A DNA stretch of 64,000 bases, from contig CAAHEN010000248.1 of NCBI GenBank assembly GCA_900772575.1, forward strand, positions 6,071-70,070. Direction: 5' to 3'. Position numbers and translations under genes: made by a program. Position 1 is the first letter of the stretch. The number at the start of each line of letters is the position of its first letter. Shown here in pieces: positions 27,022 to 36,685 of the stretch. The notes beneath the pieces were generated by a model that did no database searches, had not been told where the DNA came from, and saw only the letters and a program-made list of their open reading frames with translations. The stretch comes from Bacteroidaceae bacterium (GTDB lineage Bacteria > Bacteroidota > Bacteroidia > Bacteroidales > Bacteroidaceae).

Positions 27022-28662
27022 ATGGAAAAAAGCGCATTACAGATCGCACGTGCGGCCTACCAGCCCAAGTTGCCCAAAGGCCTTCGCGGCAATGTAAGCA
27101 TCAAGGAAGGAGCCCCCACCCAGAGCGTTGGTGATCAGGAAGCCATCAAGGCCCTTTTCCCCAACACGTATGGCATGCCCCTTGTGGAATTTGTCCCCTC
27201 AGACGAGAAGAAAACCTACGCCCCGATCAACATCGGCGTGATCCTCTCTGGCGGTCAGGCCCCTGGCGGCCACAACGTGATTTGCGGCCTCTACGATGAG
27301 CTCAAGAAGCAGAACGCGGCAAACAAGCTCTACGGCTTCCTGATGGGCCCCGGCGGCTTGGTTGACCACAAATATATCGAAATCACCGCAGCCGTGGTCG
27401 ATGAGTACCGCAACACCGGCGGTTTCGACATGATCGGCTCCGGTCGCACGAAGCTCGAGAAGGAAGACCAGTTCGAGAGCGGCCTTAAGATTATCCGTGA
27501 GCTTGGCATCAAGGCCATCGTCATCATCGGTGGCGACGACTCCAACACGAACGCTTGCGTGCTGGCCGAATATTACGCCGCCAAGAAATATGGCGTGCAG
27601 GTCATCGGCTGCCCCAAGACCATCGACGGCGACCTCAAGAACGAGCAGATCGAGACAAGCTTCGGCTTCGACACGGCCTGCAAGACCTACGCAGAGGTTA
27701 TCGGCAACATACAGCGTGACGCCAACTCGGCCCGCAAGTATTGGCACTTCATCAAGCTCATGGGACGCTCTGCCAGTCACATCGCACTGGAATGCGCATT
27801 ACAGTGCCAGCCCAACGTCTGCATCGTCAGCGAAGAGGTCGAAGAGAAGAACCAGACACTCGACGACATCGTCACCTATATCGCCGAAATCGTGGCCAAG
27901 CGTGCCGCTGCCGGCAACAACTTTGGCACGGTGCTCATCCCTGAAGGCCTGATTGAGTTTATCCCCGCCATGAAGAAGCTGATCGCTGAGCTCAACGACC
28001 TGCTGGCTACGCCTGAAGCCGCACAAGTGGCCGCCGACGACCAGCGCGCTTGGATCCTCGGCAAGCTCTCGGCCACCAATGCCGCCATCTATGAAAGCCT
28101 GCCCGAAGGCGTCGCCAAGCAGCTCACCATGGAGCGTGACCCGCATGGCAACGTGCAGGTATCGCTCATTGAGACCGAGAAGCTGCTCTCAGAAATGGTC
28201 GGTAAGAAGCTACAGGCCTGGAAGGCCGAGGGCAAGTTTGTCGGCAAATTTTCCGCCCTGCACCATTTCTTCGGCTACGAAGGCCGCTGCGCCGCACCTT
28301 CCAACTATGACGCCGACTACTGCTATGCGCTCGGTACAAGCGCAGCCCAGCTCGTGGCCAACGGCAAGACCGGCTACATGGCCATCGTCAGAAACACGAC
28401 CGCTCCCGCTGAGAAATGGATTGCCGGCGGTGTGCCCATCACGATGATGATGAACATGGAGCGCCGCAATGGTGAGATGAAGCCCGTCATCCGCAAGGCA
28501 CTCGTACGCCTCGACGGCGCTCCCTTCAAGGAGTTCGCCGCACACCGTGAGGACTGGGCCGAGCATACCCGCTTCGTCTATCCCGGTCCGATCCAGTACT
28601 TCGGCCCGACGGAAGTCTGCGACCAGTGCACCGTGACGCTGAAGCTCGAACAAGGCAAATAG
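27022..28662 (+). CDS. pfp: Diphosphate-fructose-6-phosphate 1-phosphotransferase
   Basis: Reversibly phosphorylates fructose 6-phosphate with pyrophosphate instead of ATP. The 546 residues fit the long PFP clade. Two sites mark PPi use: GGDDS near residue 171, where ATP enzymes have GGDGS, and PKTIDGD with Lys 199, where ATP enzymes have [21 protein letters not shown] is near the N-terminus and [11 protein letters not shown] follows. Promoter and terminator flank it, so it is a single-gene unit. Confidence 0.96.
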   Translation: MEKSALQIARAAYQPKLPKGLRGNVSIKEGAPTQSVGDQEAIKALFPNTYGMPLVEFVPSDEKKTYAPINIGVILSGGQAPGGHNVICGLYDELKKQNAANKLYGFLMGPGGLVDHKYIEITAAVVDEYRNTGGFDMIGSGRTKLEKEDQFESGLKIIRELGIKAIVIIGGDDSNTNACVLAEYYAAKKYGVQVIGCPKTIDGDLKNEQIETSFGFDTACKTYAEVIGNIQRDANSARKYWHFIKLMGRSASHIALECALQCQPNVCIVSEEVEEKNQTLDDIVTYIAEIVAKRAAAGNNFGTVLIPEGLIEFIPAMKKLIAELNDLLATPEAAQVAADDQRAWILGKLSATNAAIYESLPEGVAKQLTMERDPHGNVQVSLIETEKLLSEMVGKKLQAWKAEGKFVGKFSALHHFFGYEGRCAAPSNYDADYCYALGTSAAQLVANGKTGYMAIVRNTTAPAEKWIAGGVPITMMMNMERRNGEMKPVIRKALVRLDGAPFKEFAAHREDWAEHTRFVYPGPIQYFGPTEVCDQCTVTLKLEQGK

Positions 28663-28710
28663 GCTCAGGCGTTCCGGTACCCAGAACACCGTAACCATAT
28701 ATAAAGGTAT

Positions 28711-28771
28711 AGAATTGGAATCAGGCGTATTTCATCGAAGAGGTGGAATGGGCCTATTCCAATTCTTCTTT
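28711..28771 (+). terminator. Intrinsic terminator after pfp
   Basis: A perfect 11-base inverted repeat, AGAATTGGAAT and ATTCCAATTCT, followed by TCTTTT. The loop is long, about 34 bases. It ends only about 9 bases before the GH25 start, so it may instead regulate read-through into that gene. Confidence 0.65.
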
Positions 28772-28779
28772 TACACAAG

Positions 28780-29616
28780 ATGAAAAAAAGAAGAACGCAC
28801 CGCACTTCCCGTTCGCTACTCCGCCGGCTCTACGACAGCATTGTCAGCAAAGTCGACGCACATGCCCTGTGGACAGGTGCGCTCTTGCTCTTCGGGGCCT
28901 ACGTGCTCTTCTTCTACATCTATTTCATATCCCCCTACACCAGCAGCTGGCGCGGCATCTACGACGACGCCCGCTACCCGTCTGGCTTCACCATTCGCGG
29001 CATCGACGTCAGCCATCACCAAGGAAAAATCAACTGGAGCGACGTTCGCCATGCGGAGATCGGGAATGAGCCAGTAAGCTTCGTTTTCATCAAAGCCACG
29101 GAAGGGGCGGATTTGATCGATGAGGCCTTCGACCGCAACTTCCGGGAAGCGCAGACCAACGGTCTGATACGCGGCGCATACCATTACTTCCAGCCAGGCA
29201 CGTCGGCACATGCGCAAGCAGACCATTTCATCAGAAGGGTGAGACTGGAGGTCGGCGACCTGCCTCCAGTGCTGGATCTAGAGACCACGGGAAAACTCAG
29301 TGCCCCAGCCCTACGCGACTCGGCCCTCGTCTGGCTGCGTCTGATGGAACGCCACTATGGTGTGAAACCGATCCTCTACACTTACCATAACTTCAAAACA
29401 GAGTTTCTCAATACACCGGCCTTTGACGACTATCCTTACTGGATTGCCCACTACTACGTCGACACGCTCCGCTATGAAGGGAAGTGGAAGTTCTGGCAAC
29501 ACACCGACCGCGGCAAGATAGACGGCATCAAGGGCTACGTAGATATCAATTGCTACAATGGTTCAATGTACGACCTGCAACAGCTGACCATCGCCGAACA
29601 CACAGACGACGACTGA
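28780..29616 (+). CDS. GH25-family lysozyme, membrane-anchored
   Basis: Predicted N-acetylmuramidase that hydrolyses peptidoglycan. The 278-residue protein has a basic N-terminus (MKKRRTHRTSRS) and one membrane segment at about residues 35-55. The GH25 barrel starts at GIDVSHHQGKINW, with Asp 76 in the active site, and the catalytic pair Asp 166 and Glu 168 lie in PVLDLETTG. FIKATEGAD and GAYHYFQPG are family motifs. A terminator-like repeat precedes the start codon, and no separate promoter is evident. Confidence 0.92.
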   Translation: MKKRRTHRTSRSLLRRLYDSIVSKVDAHALWTGALLLFGAYVLFFYIYFISPYTSSWRGIYDDARYPSGFTIRGIDVSHHQGKINWSDVRHAEIGNEPVSFVFIKATEGADLIDEAFDRNFREAQTNGLIRGAYHYFQPGTSAHAQADHFIRRVRLEVGDLPPVLDLETTGKLSAPALRDSALVWLRLMERHYGVKPILYTYHNFKTEFLNTPAFDDYPYWIAHYYVDTLRYEGKWKFWQHTDRGKIDGIKGYVDINCYNGSMYDLQQLTIAEHTDDD

Positions 29617-29759
29617 GCGCCCCCCACTGCCACTGGCACTGGTGTAATCGCCACAACGCCACAATGCAAGTCCCATTCACCGGACTTAGGCAGCTGGCCA
29701 ACGGCCCCGCTCCAAAAGGATTTCTCAACCATTTATGCGGCTCTCCCAAGGATTTACGC

Positions 29760-29767
29760 TATCTTTG
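29760..29767 (+). promoter_or_regulatory. -7 box for the DUF4105 gene
   Basis: TATCTTTG, 23 bases before the ATG at 29791. No clear TTTG is present at the -33 position. Confidence 0.5.
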
Positions 29768-29790
29768 CAGGCGGAAATTCGAATTTATTC

Positions 29791-31041
29791 ATGAAACATG
29801 CTCTCACACTACTGATGCTGATGCTTGCCATCTTGGCATTGTCCGCACAGCAATCGCCGGCGCAACGCGTCGACAATGGGCATGATTCTCTGGAAATCAG
29901 CCTGCTGACCTGTTCTCCAGGAACAGACGTCTATGAGCTCTACGGACATACTGCCATCAGGGTCAAGGACTTCAAGAGGCAACAGGACTGGGTATTCAAC
30001 TATGGTGTGTTCGATTTCAGTACGCCCCACTTCGCTTGGCGCTTCATGCTCGGGCAGACAGACTATATTCTTAACGCTGTGCCCTATGAGCATTTCGTAA
30101 CGGCTTATGCCCACAACGGGAGGTGGGTCGATGAACAGGTTATTAACCTGACCCCTGACGAGGCCGGGGCCATTTTCGCTGAGCTCGACTCCATCATCAG
30201 CATTCCCGGCTGGTCATATCGTTACAATTTCCTCTATGACAATTGTACGACACGTGCAGTGGCGACCATTACCAACCATGTCAAAGGCCATATTATCTGG
30301 CCAGTGGCAGACGGTCACAAAAGCTTTCGCGACATCATCCACCAATATGCCGAGAACGCGTCGCCTTGGAACTGCTTCGGACAAGATTTGATACTCGGTG
30401 TCGAGGTAGACCAGCCCATCGGCAGAGCACAGCAGATGTTCGCTCCTCTCTATGCCGAGCGATTCTTTGCCCAGGCCTACATAAACGGGAACGACGGCTC
30501 CCGGTGCCCACTCGTCAAAGCCACGACGAAGACGGCACCGACGACAAAGTTGACAGTAACGACCGTCCCACAGAACAGCCACTTTCCCCTCTCACCAACC
30601 ATATCCGCCATATTGCTTCTCGTCGCAGTCACGCTGTTCAGTCTCTGGGCGCGAAAGCAAAAGCGCACACTATGCTGGCTCGACGATGTGCTCCTGCTCC
30701 TGCAAGGCGCCGCCGGCTGCATCGTAGGGATTTTGTTTTTCTTTTCCGAGCATCCGGCTGTGGGCAGCAACTGGCTGATATTTTTCCTCAATCCCTTGCC
30801 ACTGATATACCTGCCATATAAGGTCTGGCGCAACAGGCATGGGCTCAACGATTTTTACCGTCCCCTGCTGACTGTAGAATTAATTGTGCTTGCAGGCGTT
30901 TTCGCCATCAGCCAACAACATTTCCCAGTTGAGGTATACATTTTGGCATTAGTTTTGCTGATAAGGTGCATTCTCGTCGTACCGTCGGCCAGAAATCACA
31001 GACAGCCCAACATATTGAATTCACAAGATGACAAGATATAA
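29791..31041 (+). CDS. DUF4105 (Lnb N-terminal-like) membrane protein
   Basis: A 416-residue envelope protein. Residues 1-25 are a signal peptide. The periplasmic part matches DUF4105, related to NlpC/P60-type papain-like hydrolases, with candidate catalytic His 53 in YGHTAIRV and Cys 152 in YDNCTTR. Residues about 265-410 contain four or five membrane segments. In lacto-N-biosidase-like proteins the same domain is linked to an enzyme or its chaperone, but here no such partner is fused, so the substrate is unknown. It overlaps the next gene by 14 bases, so the two are probably cotranscribed. Confidence 0.82.
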   Translation: MKHALTLLMLMLAILALSAQQSPAQRVDNGHDSLEISLLTCSPGTDVYELYGHTAIRVKDFKRQQDWVFNYGVFDFSTPHFAWRFMLGQTDYILNAVPYEHFVTAYAHNGRWVDEQVINLTPDEAGAIFAELDSIISIPGWSYRYNFLYDNCTTRAVATITNHVKGHIIWPVADGHKSFRDIIHQYAENASPWNCFGQDLILGVEVDQPIGRAQQMFAPLYAERFFAQAYINGNDGSRCPLVKATTKTAPTTKLTVTTVPQNSHFPLSPTISAILLLVAVTLFSLWARKQKRTLCWLDDVLLLLQGAAGCIVGILFFFSEHPAVGSNWLIFFLNPLPLIYLPYKVWRNRHGLNDFYRPLLTVELIVLAGVFAISQQHFPVEVYILALVLLIRCILVVPSARNHRQPNILNSQDDKI

Positions 31042-32662
31042 GAAACAACCATCGCCCTCTGGCGGTAACGAGTTCCACAGCCGCCGCCTGCTGCTGTCGT
31101 TGCTGGCGATGATGACAGTGCTCTCACAGACCGAGCTGCGCGCCGCCGACCAGGCGCCGAACGGTGTGCCGCGCATCGTCATCAGCATCTTGGTAGACCA
31201 GCTCCGCGCTGACTATCTGGAAGCCTTCATGCCCCTCTATGGCAACGATGGATTCAAGCGTCTGCTGGCCGACGGCCGAGTCTACACACAGGCTGACTAC
31301 CCCATGTCACGTCCTGACTGCGCCTCAGCTGCCTCCACGTTGTCTACGGGCACGGCACCGGCCAGCCACGGCATCATTGCCCGCCGCTGGCTCGACCGTG
31401 CCACACTGCGTCCGATCATCTGTGTCGATGACAACCGTTTCCAAGGTACAGGCGGCACGAGTGACAAGTCAGCGCCGACCTATCTGGGCGTCACGACCAT
31501 CGGCGATGAGCTCAAAGTGGCCAGTGAGGGCAAGTCGCTGGTTTACGCCATTGCCCCCTTCCGTGAGGCTGCGATACTCAGTGCCGGGCATGCTGCTGAC
31601 GGCGCTGTCTGGATAGATAACCAGACAGGGCAATGGTGCTCCACATCATACTATGGCAGCCTCCCTACATGGGCTGCCGTACGTACCAGTTTCAATGGCC
31701 TTGCCGACCAGCTGAAAGACTTGGTGTGGAAGCCCACATCTGAGTTGGTCGGCAACTTCAGCTATTTCCTCTCCGGTGGAATGAGGGCGCCTTTCAGCCA
31801 TAAATTCAAGGGAGCTGACCGTTTTGCCGATTTCAAGACCAGTGGACTTGTCAACAATGAAGTTGTCGCCACCGCCGCAGCCTGTCTGGATGGCTCGCTC
31901 ATCGGGGCGGATGCCATCACCGACCATCTGGCCGTGACGCTCTATGCCGGTAACTATGAGCACCGCAATGACGCAGGAACTGCAATGGAACTTCAGGATA
32001 CCTATGTCCGTTTGGATCAAGCCATTGCTGACCTCATTGCCGCAGTAGACCGCAAAGTCGGCATCAACAATGCCCTCTTTGTCCTCACCTCAACAGGCTA
32101 CACCGACGAGACCAACACGGATCTCTCCAAGTACCGCATTCCCACCGGCACGTTCGACGTTGCCAAGGCCGCCGCCTTGCTCAACATGTACCTCGTTGCC
32201 GTCTATGGACAAGGCACCTACGTCGAGGCTACACTTGGTACCCAGTTTTACCTCAACCACAAGCTCATCGAGACGAAGCAACTCAATCTTGCCGAGGTTC
32301 TCGAACGCACGCAAGATTTTCTGATGCAACTTGGAGGCGTCAAAGATGTCTACACGTCGCACCGCCTGCTCATGGGCACGTGGACGCCCGGGCTCAGCCG
32401 TATCAGAGGCGGATACAACCCCTTGTACTCCGGTGATGTCATGGTCGAAGTAGCCCCCGGCTGGCACTACGTCAACAACAACACACACGAGGATCAGCTT
32501 GTCAGAGAGTCCTATATTTCCTACCCCATCATATTCTTTGGTGCTGGCGTCAGCGCCGAAAAAATCGAGACGCCGGTAACCGTCGACCGTATAGCCCCCA
32601 CATTGTCGAAGGCTATGCGCATCCGGGCACCCAATGCTTGCAATGTCGCCCCTCTGTTCTGA
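31028..32662 (+). CDS. Alkaline-phosphatase-superfamily protein lacking key catalytic residues
   Basis: A 544-residue exported protein with a signal peptide at about residues 15-38 and the PafA-like phosphatase fold. The first metal-ligand Asp is kept (Asp 57 in ILVDQLRADYL) and so is the segment TGTAPASHGI. The nucleophile region reads DCASAASTLSTG: by alignment to PafA-type enzymes the nucleophilic Thr is Cys 98, and the following GH is AA. The usual DHG metal site reads STGY near residue 355, and the last His site reads YISYPIIFFG. It is therefore probably not a phosphatase, but a binding or structural protein. It overlaps the DUF4105 gene and precedes secA by 97 bases. Confidence 0.8.
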   Translation: MTRYKKQPSPSGGNEFHSRRLLLSLLAMMTVLSQTELRAADQAPNGVPRIVISILVDQLRADYLEAFMPLYGNDGFKRLLADGRVYTQADYPMSRPDCASAASTLSTGTAPASHGIIARRWLDRATLRPIICVDDNRFQGTGGTSDKSAPTYLGVTTIGDELKVASEGKSLVYAIAPFREAAILSAGHAADGAVWIDNQTGQWCSTSYYGSLPTWAAVRTSFNGLADQLKDLVWKPTSELVGNFSYFLSGGMRAPFSHKFKGADRFADFKTSGLVNNEVVATAAACLDGSLIGADAITDHLAVTLYAGNYEHRNDAGTAMELQDTYVRLDQAIADLIAAVDRKVGINNALFVLTSTGYTDETNTDLSKYRIPTGTFDVAKAAALLNMYLVAVYGQGTYVEATLGTQFYLNHKLIETKQLNLAEVLERTQDFLMQLGGVKDVYTSHRLLMGTWTPGLSRIRGGYNPLYSGDVMVEVAPGWHYVNNNTHEDQLVRESYISYPIIFFGAGVSAEKIETPVTVDRIAPTLSKAMRIRAPNACNVAPLF

Positions 32663-32759
32663 CGGCCAAGCCACAGAGAGGGACATGAAGCTCACCTAGA
32701 GTGGCTTCCACCTCCATCATTTCCCCCATATCACAACCCAACAAGCAAAACAAGCAACA

Positions 32760-35700
32760 ATGAATATAAATGATTTTCTGAGCAAACTCTTAGGTGGCAA
32801 CAAGGCCACACGTGACCGCAAGCTCATCCAACCTATTGTCGACAAGGTGATCGCCGCCTACCCTGCCATTCAGCAACTCTCGAACGACGAACTCCGCGCC
32901 AAGACGAAAGAACTGCAAAACAAAGTGCAGCACTCGGCTGACGACCTGCAGGAGAAAATCACTGCCCTCAAGGCTAAAATCGAAGAGACACCGATAGAAG
33001 ACCGTGTCGTCATCTTCAACCAGATAGACAAATTGGAAAAAGACGTGCTCGACCGCTTTGAGACCGCACTCAACGAGGTCCTGCCCGAGGCTTTTGCCAT
33101 CGTGAAAGACACGGCCCGTCGCTTCACCGAAAACGAAGAAATTGAAGTCACAGCCACCGATTTCGACCGTGAGCTTGCCACAACCCACGACTTCGTGCGC
33201 ATCGATGGCGACAAAGCCATATACCAGAACCACTGGGTAGCCGGCGGTAACGACACAAAATGGAACATGATTCACTACGACGTGCAGTTGTTCGGTGGCG
33301 TTGTGCTCCACCAAGGCAAGATTGCTGAGATGGCCACAGGTGAAGGCAAGACGCTCGTAGCCACCCTGCCCGTATATCTCAACGCTTTGACGGGGAATGG
33401 CGTACACGTGGTGACGGTCAACGACTATCTGGCCAAGCGTGACTCCGAATGGATGGGGCCGCTCTACATGTTCCATGGCCTCTCCGTTGACTGTATCGAC
33501 AAGCATCAGCCCAACTCCGAGGCACGCCGTCGCGCTTACCAAGCCGACATCACTTTTGGTACTAACAATGAGTTTGGCTTCGACTACCTGCGCGACAATA
33601 TGGCCATGAGCCCAAAGGATCTCGTGCAACGCAAGCACAACTATGCCATTGTCGATGAGGTCGACTCTGTATTGATTGACGATGCCCGTACACCGCTTAT
33701 CATCTCAGGCCCGGTGCCTAAGGGAGACGACCAGCTCTTCGAACAATACCAGCCACTTGTCGAGCGTCTTGTCGAAGTGCAGCGCAAACTCGCGACAAAA
33801 TACCTCGCAGAAGCCAAGCAGCTCATCGGATCAGGTGACAAGAAGAAAGAAGAAGAGGGTTTCCTGCAGCTCTTCCGCAGCCACAAGGCACTTCCCAAGA
33901 ACAATCCACTGATCAAATATCTCTCTGAGACCGGTATCAAAGCCGGTATGCTCAAGACCGAAGAGGTCTATATGGAGAATAACAACCGCCGCATGCCCGA
34001 GGCCACAGACCCGCTCTACTTCGTCGTCGATGAGAAAATGCGCTCCTGCGATCTCACAGACAAGGGTAACAAGTGGTTGGCCGACCAAGTACACGACGAC
34101 CAGCTCTTCGTGCTTCCAGACATCACGACAGAGCTCTCAGCCCTCGAAGCCGACAAGACACTCAGCGACGAAGAGCGCCTGCAGCGCAAAGACCAGTTGC
34201 TTGCAGACTACTCAGTCAAAAGCGAACGTGTCCATACCATCCTGCAACTGCTCAAGGCATACACCATGTTCCGCAACAATGAGGAATATGTTGTCCTCGA
34301 CGGCCAAGTGAAAATCGTCGATGAACAGACGGGACGCATCATGGAGGGACGGCGCTGGAGCGACGGCCTGCACCAAGCGGTTGAGGCCAAAGAGCATGTC
34401 AAGGTTGAAGCCGCCACACAGACATTCGCCACCATCACACTGCAGAACTACTTCCGCATGTATCACAAGCTCTCAGGTATGACCGGTACAGCTGTCACTG
34501 AGGCTGGTGAGTTTTGGAATATCTACAAACTGGATGTCGTCGAGATTCCGACCAACCGGCCGGTACTGCGCGATGATATGAATGACCGCGTCTATAAGAC
34601 CAAACGTGAAAAGTATGCCGCTGTCATTGCAGAGATTGAGAAGATGCGCCTTGCCGGTCGCCCGGTTCTTGTCGGCACAACAAGCGTTGACGTCAGCGAA
34701 TTGCTGAGCCGTATGCTCGATCTGCGCCACATTCCGCACCAAGTATTGAACGCCAAGCTCCACCAGAAGGAAGCGGACATCGTAGCCCGCGCCGGACAGA
34801 GCACGCTAGGCAAGGTCACCATCACGGACGAGAATGGCAACAGCCATGAAGAGGAACGCCTGCTCGGTGCCGTCACCATCGCTACAAACATGGCCGGCCG
34901 CGGTACCGATATCAAACTGACCCCTGAAGTCAAAGAAGCCGGCGGTTTGGCCATCATCGGCACAGAGCGCCATGAGAGCCGCCGTGTAGACCGCCAGCTC
35001 CGTGGCCGTGCTGGACGTCAGGGCGATCCGGGTTCCAGCGTTTTCTTCGTGTCTCTCGAGGACAACCTGATGCGCCTTTTCGCCTCAGAACGCATTGCCC
35101 GAATCATGGACCGACTTGGATTTAAGGACGGTGACATGATTGAGGCCAAGATGATCAACAACAGCATCGAGCGCGCACAAAAGAAGGTCGAGGAAAACAA
35201 CTTCGGCATTCGCAAGCGCCTGCTTGAATATGACGATGTCATGAATAAGCAGCGTACAGTCATCTATGAGAAGCGCCGCCACGCACTCATGGGCGAACGC
35301 ATCGGCATGGACATCTCCAACATGATTTGGGATCGTGTCATCAACATCAATGACAATGATGACTACGAAGACATCAAAGCCAAATATGTCGAAGTGATGG
35401 CCATGGAGTGCCCCTTCACAGAGGAGGAGTACAATACCAGCAAACGTGACGCACTCGACGAAAAAGCCTTCCAGGCCGCAATGGACAACTTCCGCCGCAA
35501 GAATGACCGGTTGGCAGAAGTGGCCATGCCGGTCATCACAAAGGTGTATGAGGAGCAGAGCCAAATGTACGAAAACATCCTCGTGCCCATCACTGACGGC
35601 CGACTTGTCTACAACATACGTACCAACCTCAAAGAGGCTTACGAGACTGGCAGCAAAGCCGTTGTCCGCGATTTTGAAAAGGCCATCCTGCTCCACAACA

Positions 35701-36122
35701 TTGATGACGCCTGGAAAGAGAATCTGCGTGAGCTTGATGAATTAAAGAAATCTGTCCAAAACGCCAGCTACGAACAGAAGGATCCGCTTCTCATCTTCAA
35801 ACTTGAGAGCGCCGAACTCTTCACCAAGATGGTGGATCGCATCAACAACAGTACGGTCTCAACCCTCATGCGTGGCCAGATTCCCGTTCAGGGGCCTGAA
35901 GAGGTACAGGAAGCAGCCGCTGACGAAGATCCTGCGCAACAGCAGTACACCGAGAGCCACGAAACGCTCGATGAGGACGGCAAAGCTGAAGCAGCAGCTC
36001 AGGACACACGCGAGACTTCACAGCAGCCAATTGTCAAAGAAAAGACACCGGGACGCAATGACCTCTGTCCCTGTGGCAGTGGCAAGAAGTTCAAGAACTG
36101 TCACGGCAAGGGTCTGGTATAA
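32760..36122 (+). CDS. secA: Preprotein translocase ATPase SecA
   Basis: Motor that drives unfolded exported proteins through SecYEG. The 1120 residues are typical of Bacteroidetes SecA, which is longer than the 901 residues in E. coli. Walker A is [10 protein letters not shown] near residue 195, the DEAD-like box is [15 protein letters not shown] near 297, then [16 protein letters not shown] and GRAGRQGD. The C-terminus ends with the zinc motif [14 protein letters not shown] near residue 1103. No promoter box is seen in the 97-base gap before it, so it may depend on upstream transcription. Confidence 0.98.
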   Translation: MNINDFLSKLLGGNKATRDRKLIQPIVDKVIAAYPAIQQLSNDELRAKTKELQNKVQHSADDLQEKITALKAKIEETPIEDRVVIFNQIDKLEKDVLDRFETALNEVLPEAFAIVKDTARRFTENEEIEVTATDFDRELATTHDFVRIDGDKAIYQNHWVAGGNDTKWNMIHYDVQLFGGVVLHQGKIAEMATGEGKTLVATLPVYLNALTGNGVHVVTVNDYLAKRDSEWMGPLYMFHGLSVDCIDKHQPNSEARRRAYQADITFGTNNEFGFDYLRDNMAMSPKDLVQRKHNYAIVDEVDSVLIDDARTPLIISGPVPKGDDQLFEQYQPLVERLVEVQRKLATKYLAEAKQLIGSGDKKKEEEGFLQLFRSHKALPKNNPLIKYLSETGIKAGMLKTEEVYMENNNRRMPEATDPLYFVVDEKMRSCDLTDKGNKWLADQVHDDQLFVLPDITTELSALEADKTLSDEERLQRKDQLLADYSVKSERVHTILQLLKAYTMFRNNEEYVVLDGQVKIVDEQTGRIMEGRRWSDGLHQAVEAKEHVKVEAATQTFATITLQNYFRMYHKLSGMTGTAVTEAGEFWNIYKLDVVEIPTNRPVLRDDMNDRVYKTKREKYAAVIAEIEKMRLAGRPVLVGTTSVDVSELLSRMLDLRHIPHQVLNAKLHQKEADIVARAGQSTLGKVTITDENGNSHEEERLLGAVTIATNMAGRGTDIKLTPEVKEAGGLAIIGTERHESRRVDRQLRGRAGRQGDPGSSVFFVSLEDNLMRLFASERIARIMDRLGFKDGDMIEAKMINNSIERAQKKVEENNFGIRKRLLEYDDVMNKQRTVIYEKRRHALMGERIGMDISNMIWDRVININDNDDYEDIKAKYVEVMAMECPFTEEEYNTSKRDALDEKAFQAAMDNFRRKNDRLAEVAMPVITKVYEEQSQMYENILVPITDGRLVYNIRTNLKEAYETGSKAVVRDFEKAILLHNIDDAWKENLRELDELKKSVQNASYEQKDPLLIFKLESAELFTKMVDRINNSTVSTLMRGQIPVQGPEEVQEAAADEDPAQQQYTESHETLDEDGKAEAAAQDTRETSQQPIVKEKTPGRNDLCPCGSGKKFKNCHGKGLV

Positions 36123-36253
36123 GCAAAGGCAGGCGTCAGCAAACATTTGCTACATAGAAGTCCGTGAGACAAGTCCCCGCTCTAAGGATTGAAGTTGGGT
36201 GTCCTATGCGGCCAATGTGAACCTGCCACGACTGTCCCCCTGAGGGGTATCTT

Positions 36254-36280
36254 TATGGCCGAAATATCCATACGGCCATA
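36254..36280 (+). other. Hairpin downstream of secA
   Basis: A perfect 8-base inverted repeat (TATGGCCG and CGGCCATA) around 11 bases. It lies about 130 bases after the secA stop, with no clear U-tract. Confidence 0.4.
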
Positions 36281-36314
36281 GACGAATAATTTGTCCATCA
36301 TCCATAACACAGAT

Positions 36315-36357
36315 ATGGCTGGAGCGTAGCACATTGACGCTCCAGCCATTCTTTATC
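36315..36357 (+). terminator. Intrinsic terminator between secA and clpB
   Basis: A perfect 12-base inverted repeat, ATGGCTGGAGCG and CGCTCCAGCCAT, around an 11-base loop, followed by TTCTTTAT. It separates secA from clpB. The rest of 36123-36685 shows no convincing gene. A TGATTTTG at 36536-36543 is a weak promoter candidate for clpB. Confidence 0.75.
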
Positions 36358-36685
36358 CATACATCGTTCAAATCAATCATACGCAATACATACAGGGGAT
36401 GCAGCAGAACACTATAGGGATAGCGCTTCCCCTGACGTATGGCTGACAATCTGGCGTCTCTGGAGAAATTACCATCCGATCAACTGCCAAAACGGCGGGA
36501 AAGGTTATCAAGCGTTATCACCCACGCCATGGCAGTGATTTTGCGATAGGAAAGATGTCGCTGCGGCGCTACTAGCTACGCCACAATGACGGCCAAGCAA
36601 AGCATGACACTCCAAAACGGCATGCAATACTTGAGCGAGAAACAAAACAGAAACCAATACAAGAACAGATAAGGAATATACTATT

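Noticed and set aside
36204..36449. 81-codon minus-strand frame between secA and clpB
   Set aside because: It runs through two perfect inverted repeats, one of them a good plus-strand terminator, and resembles no family known to me.
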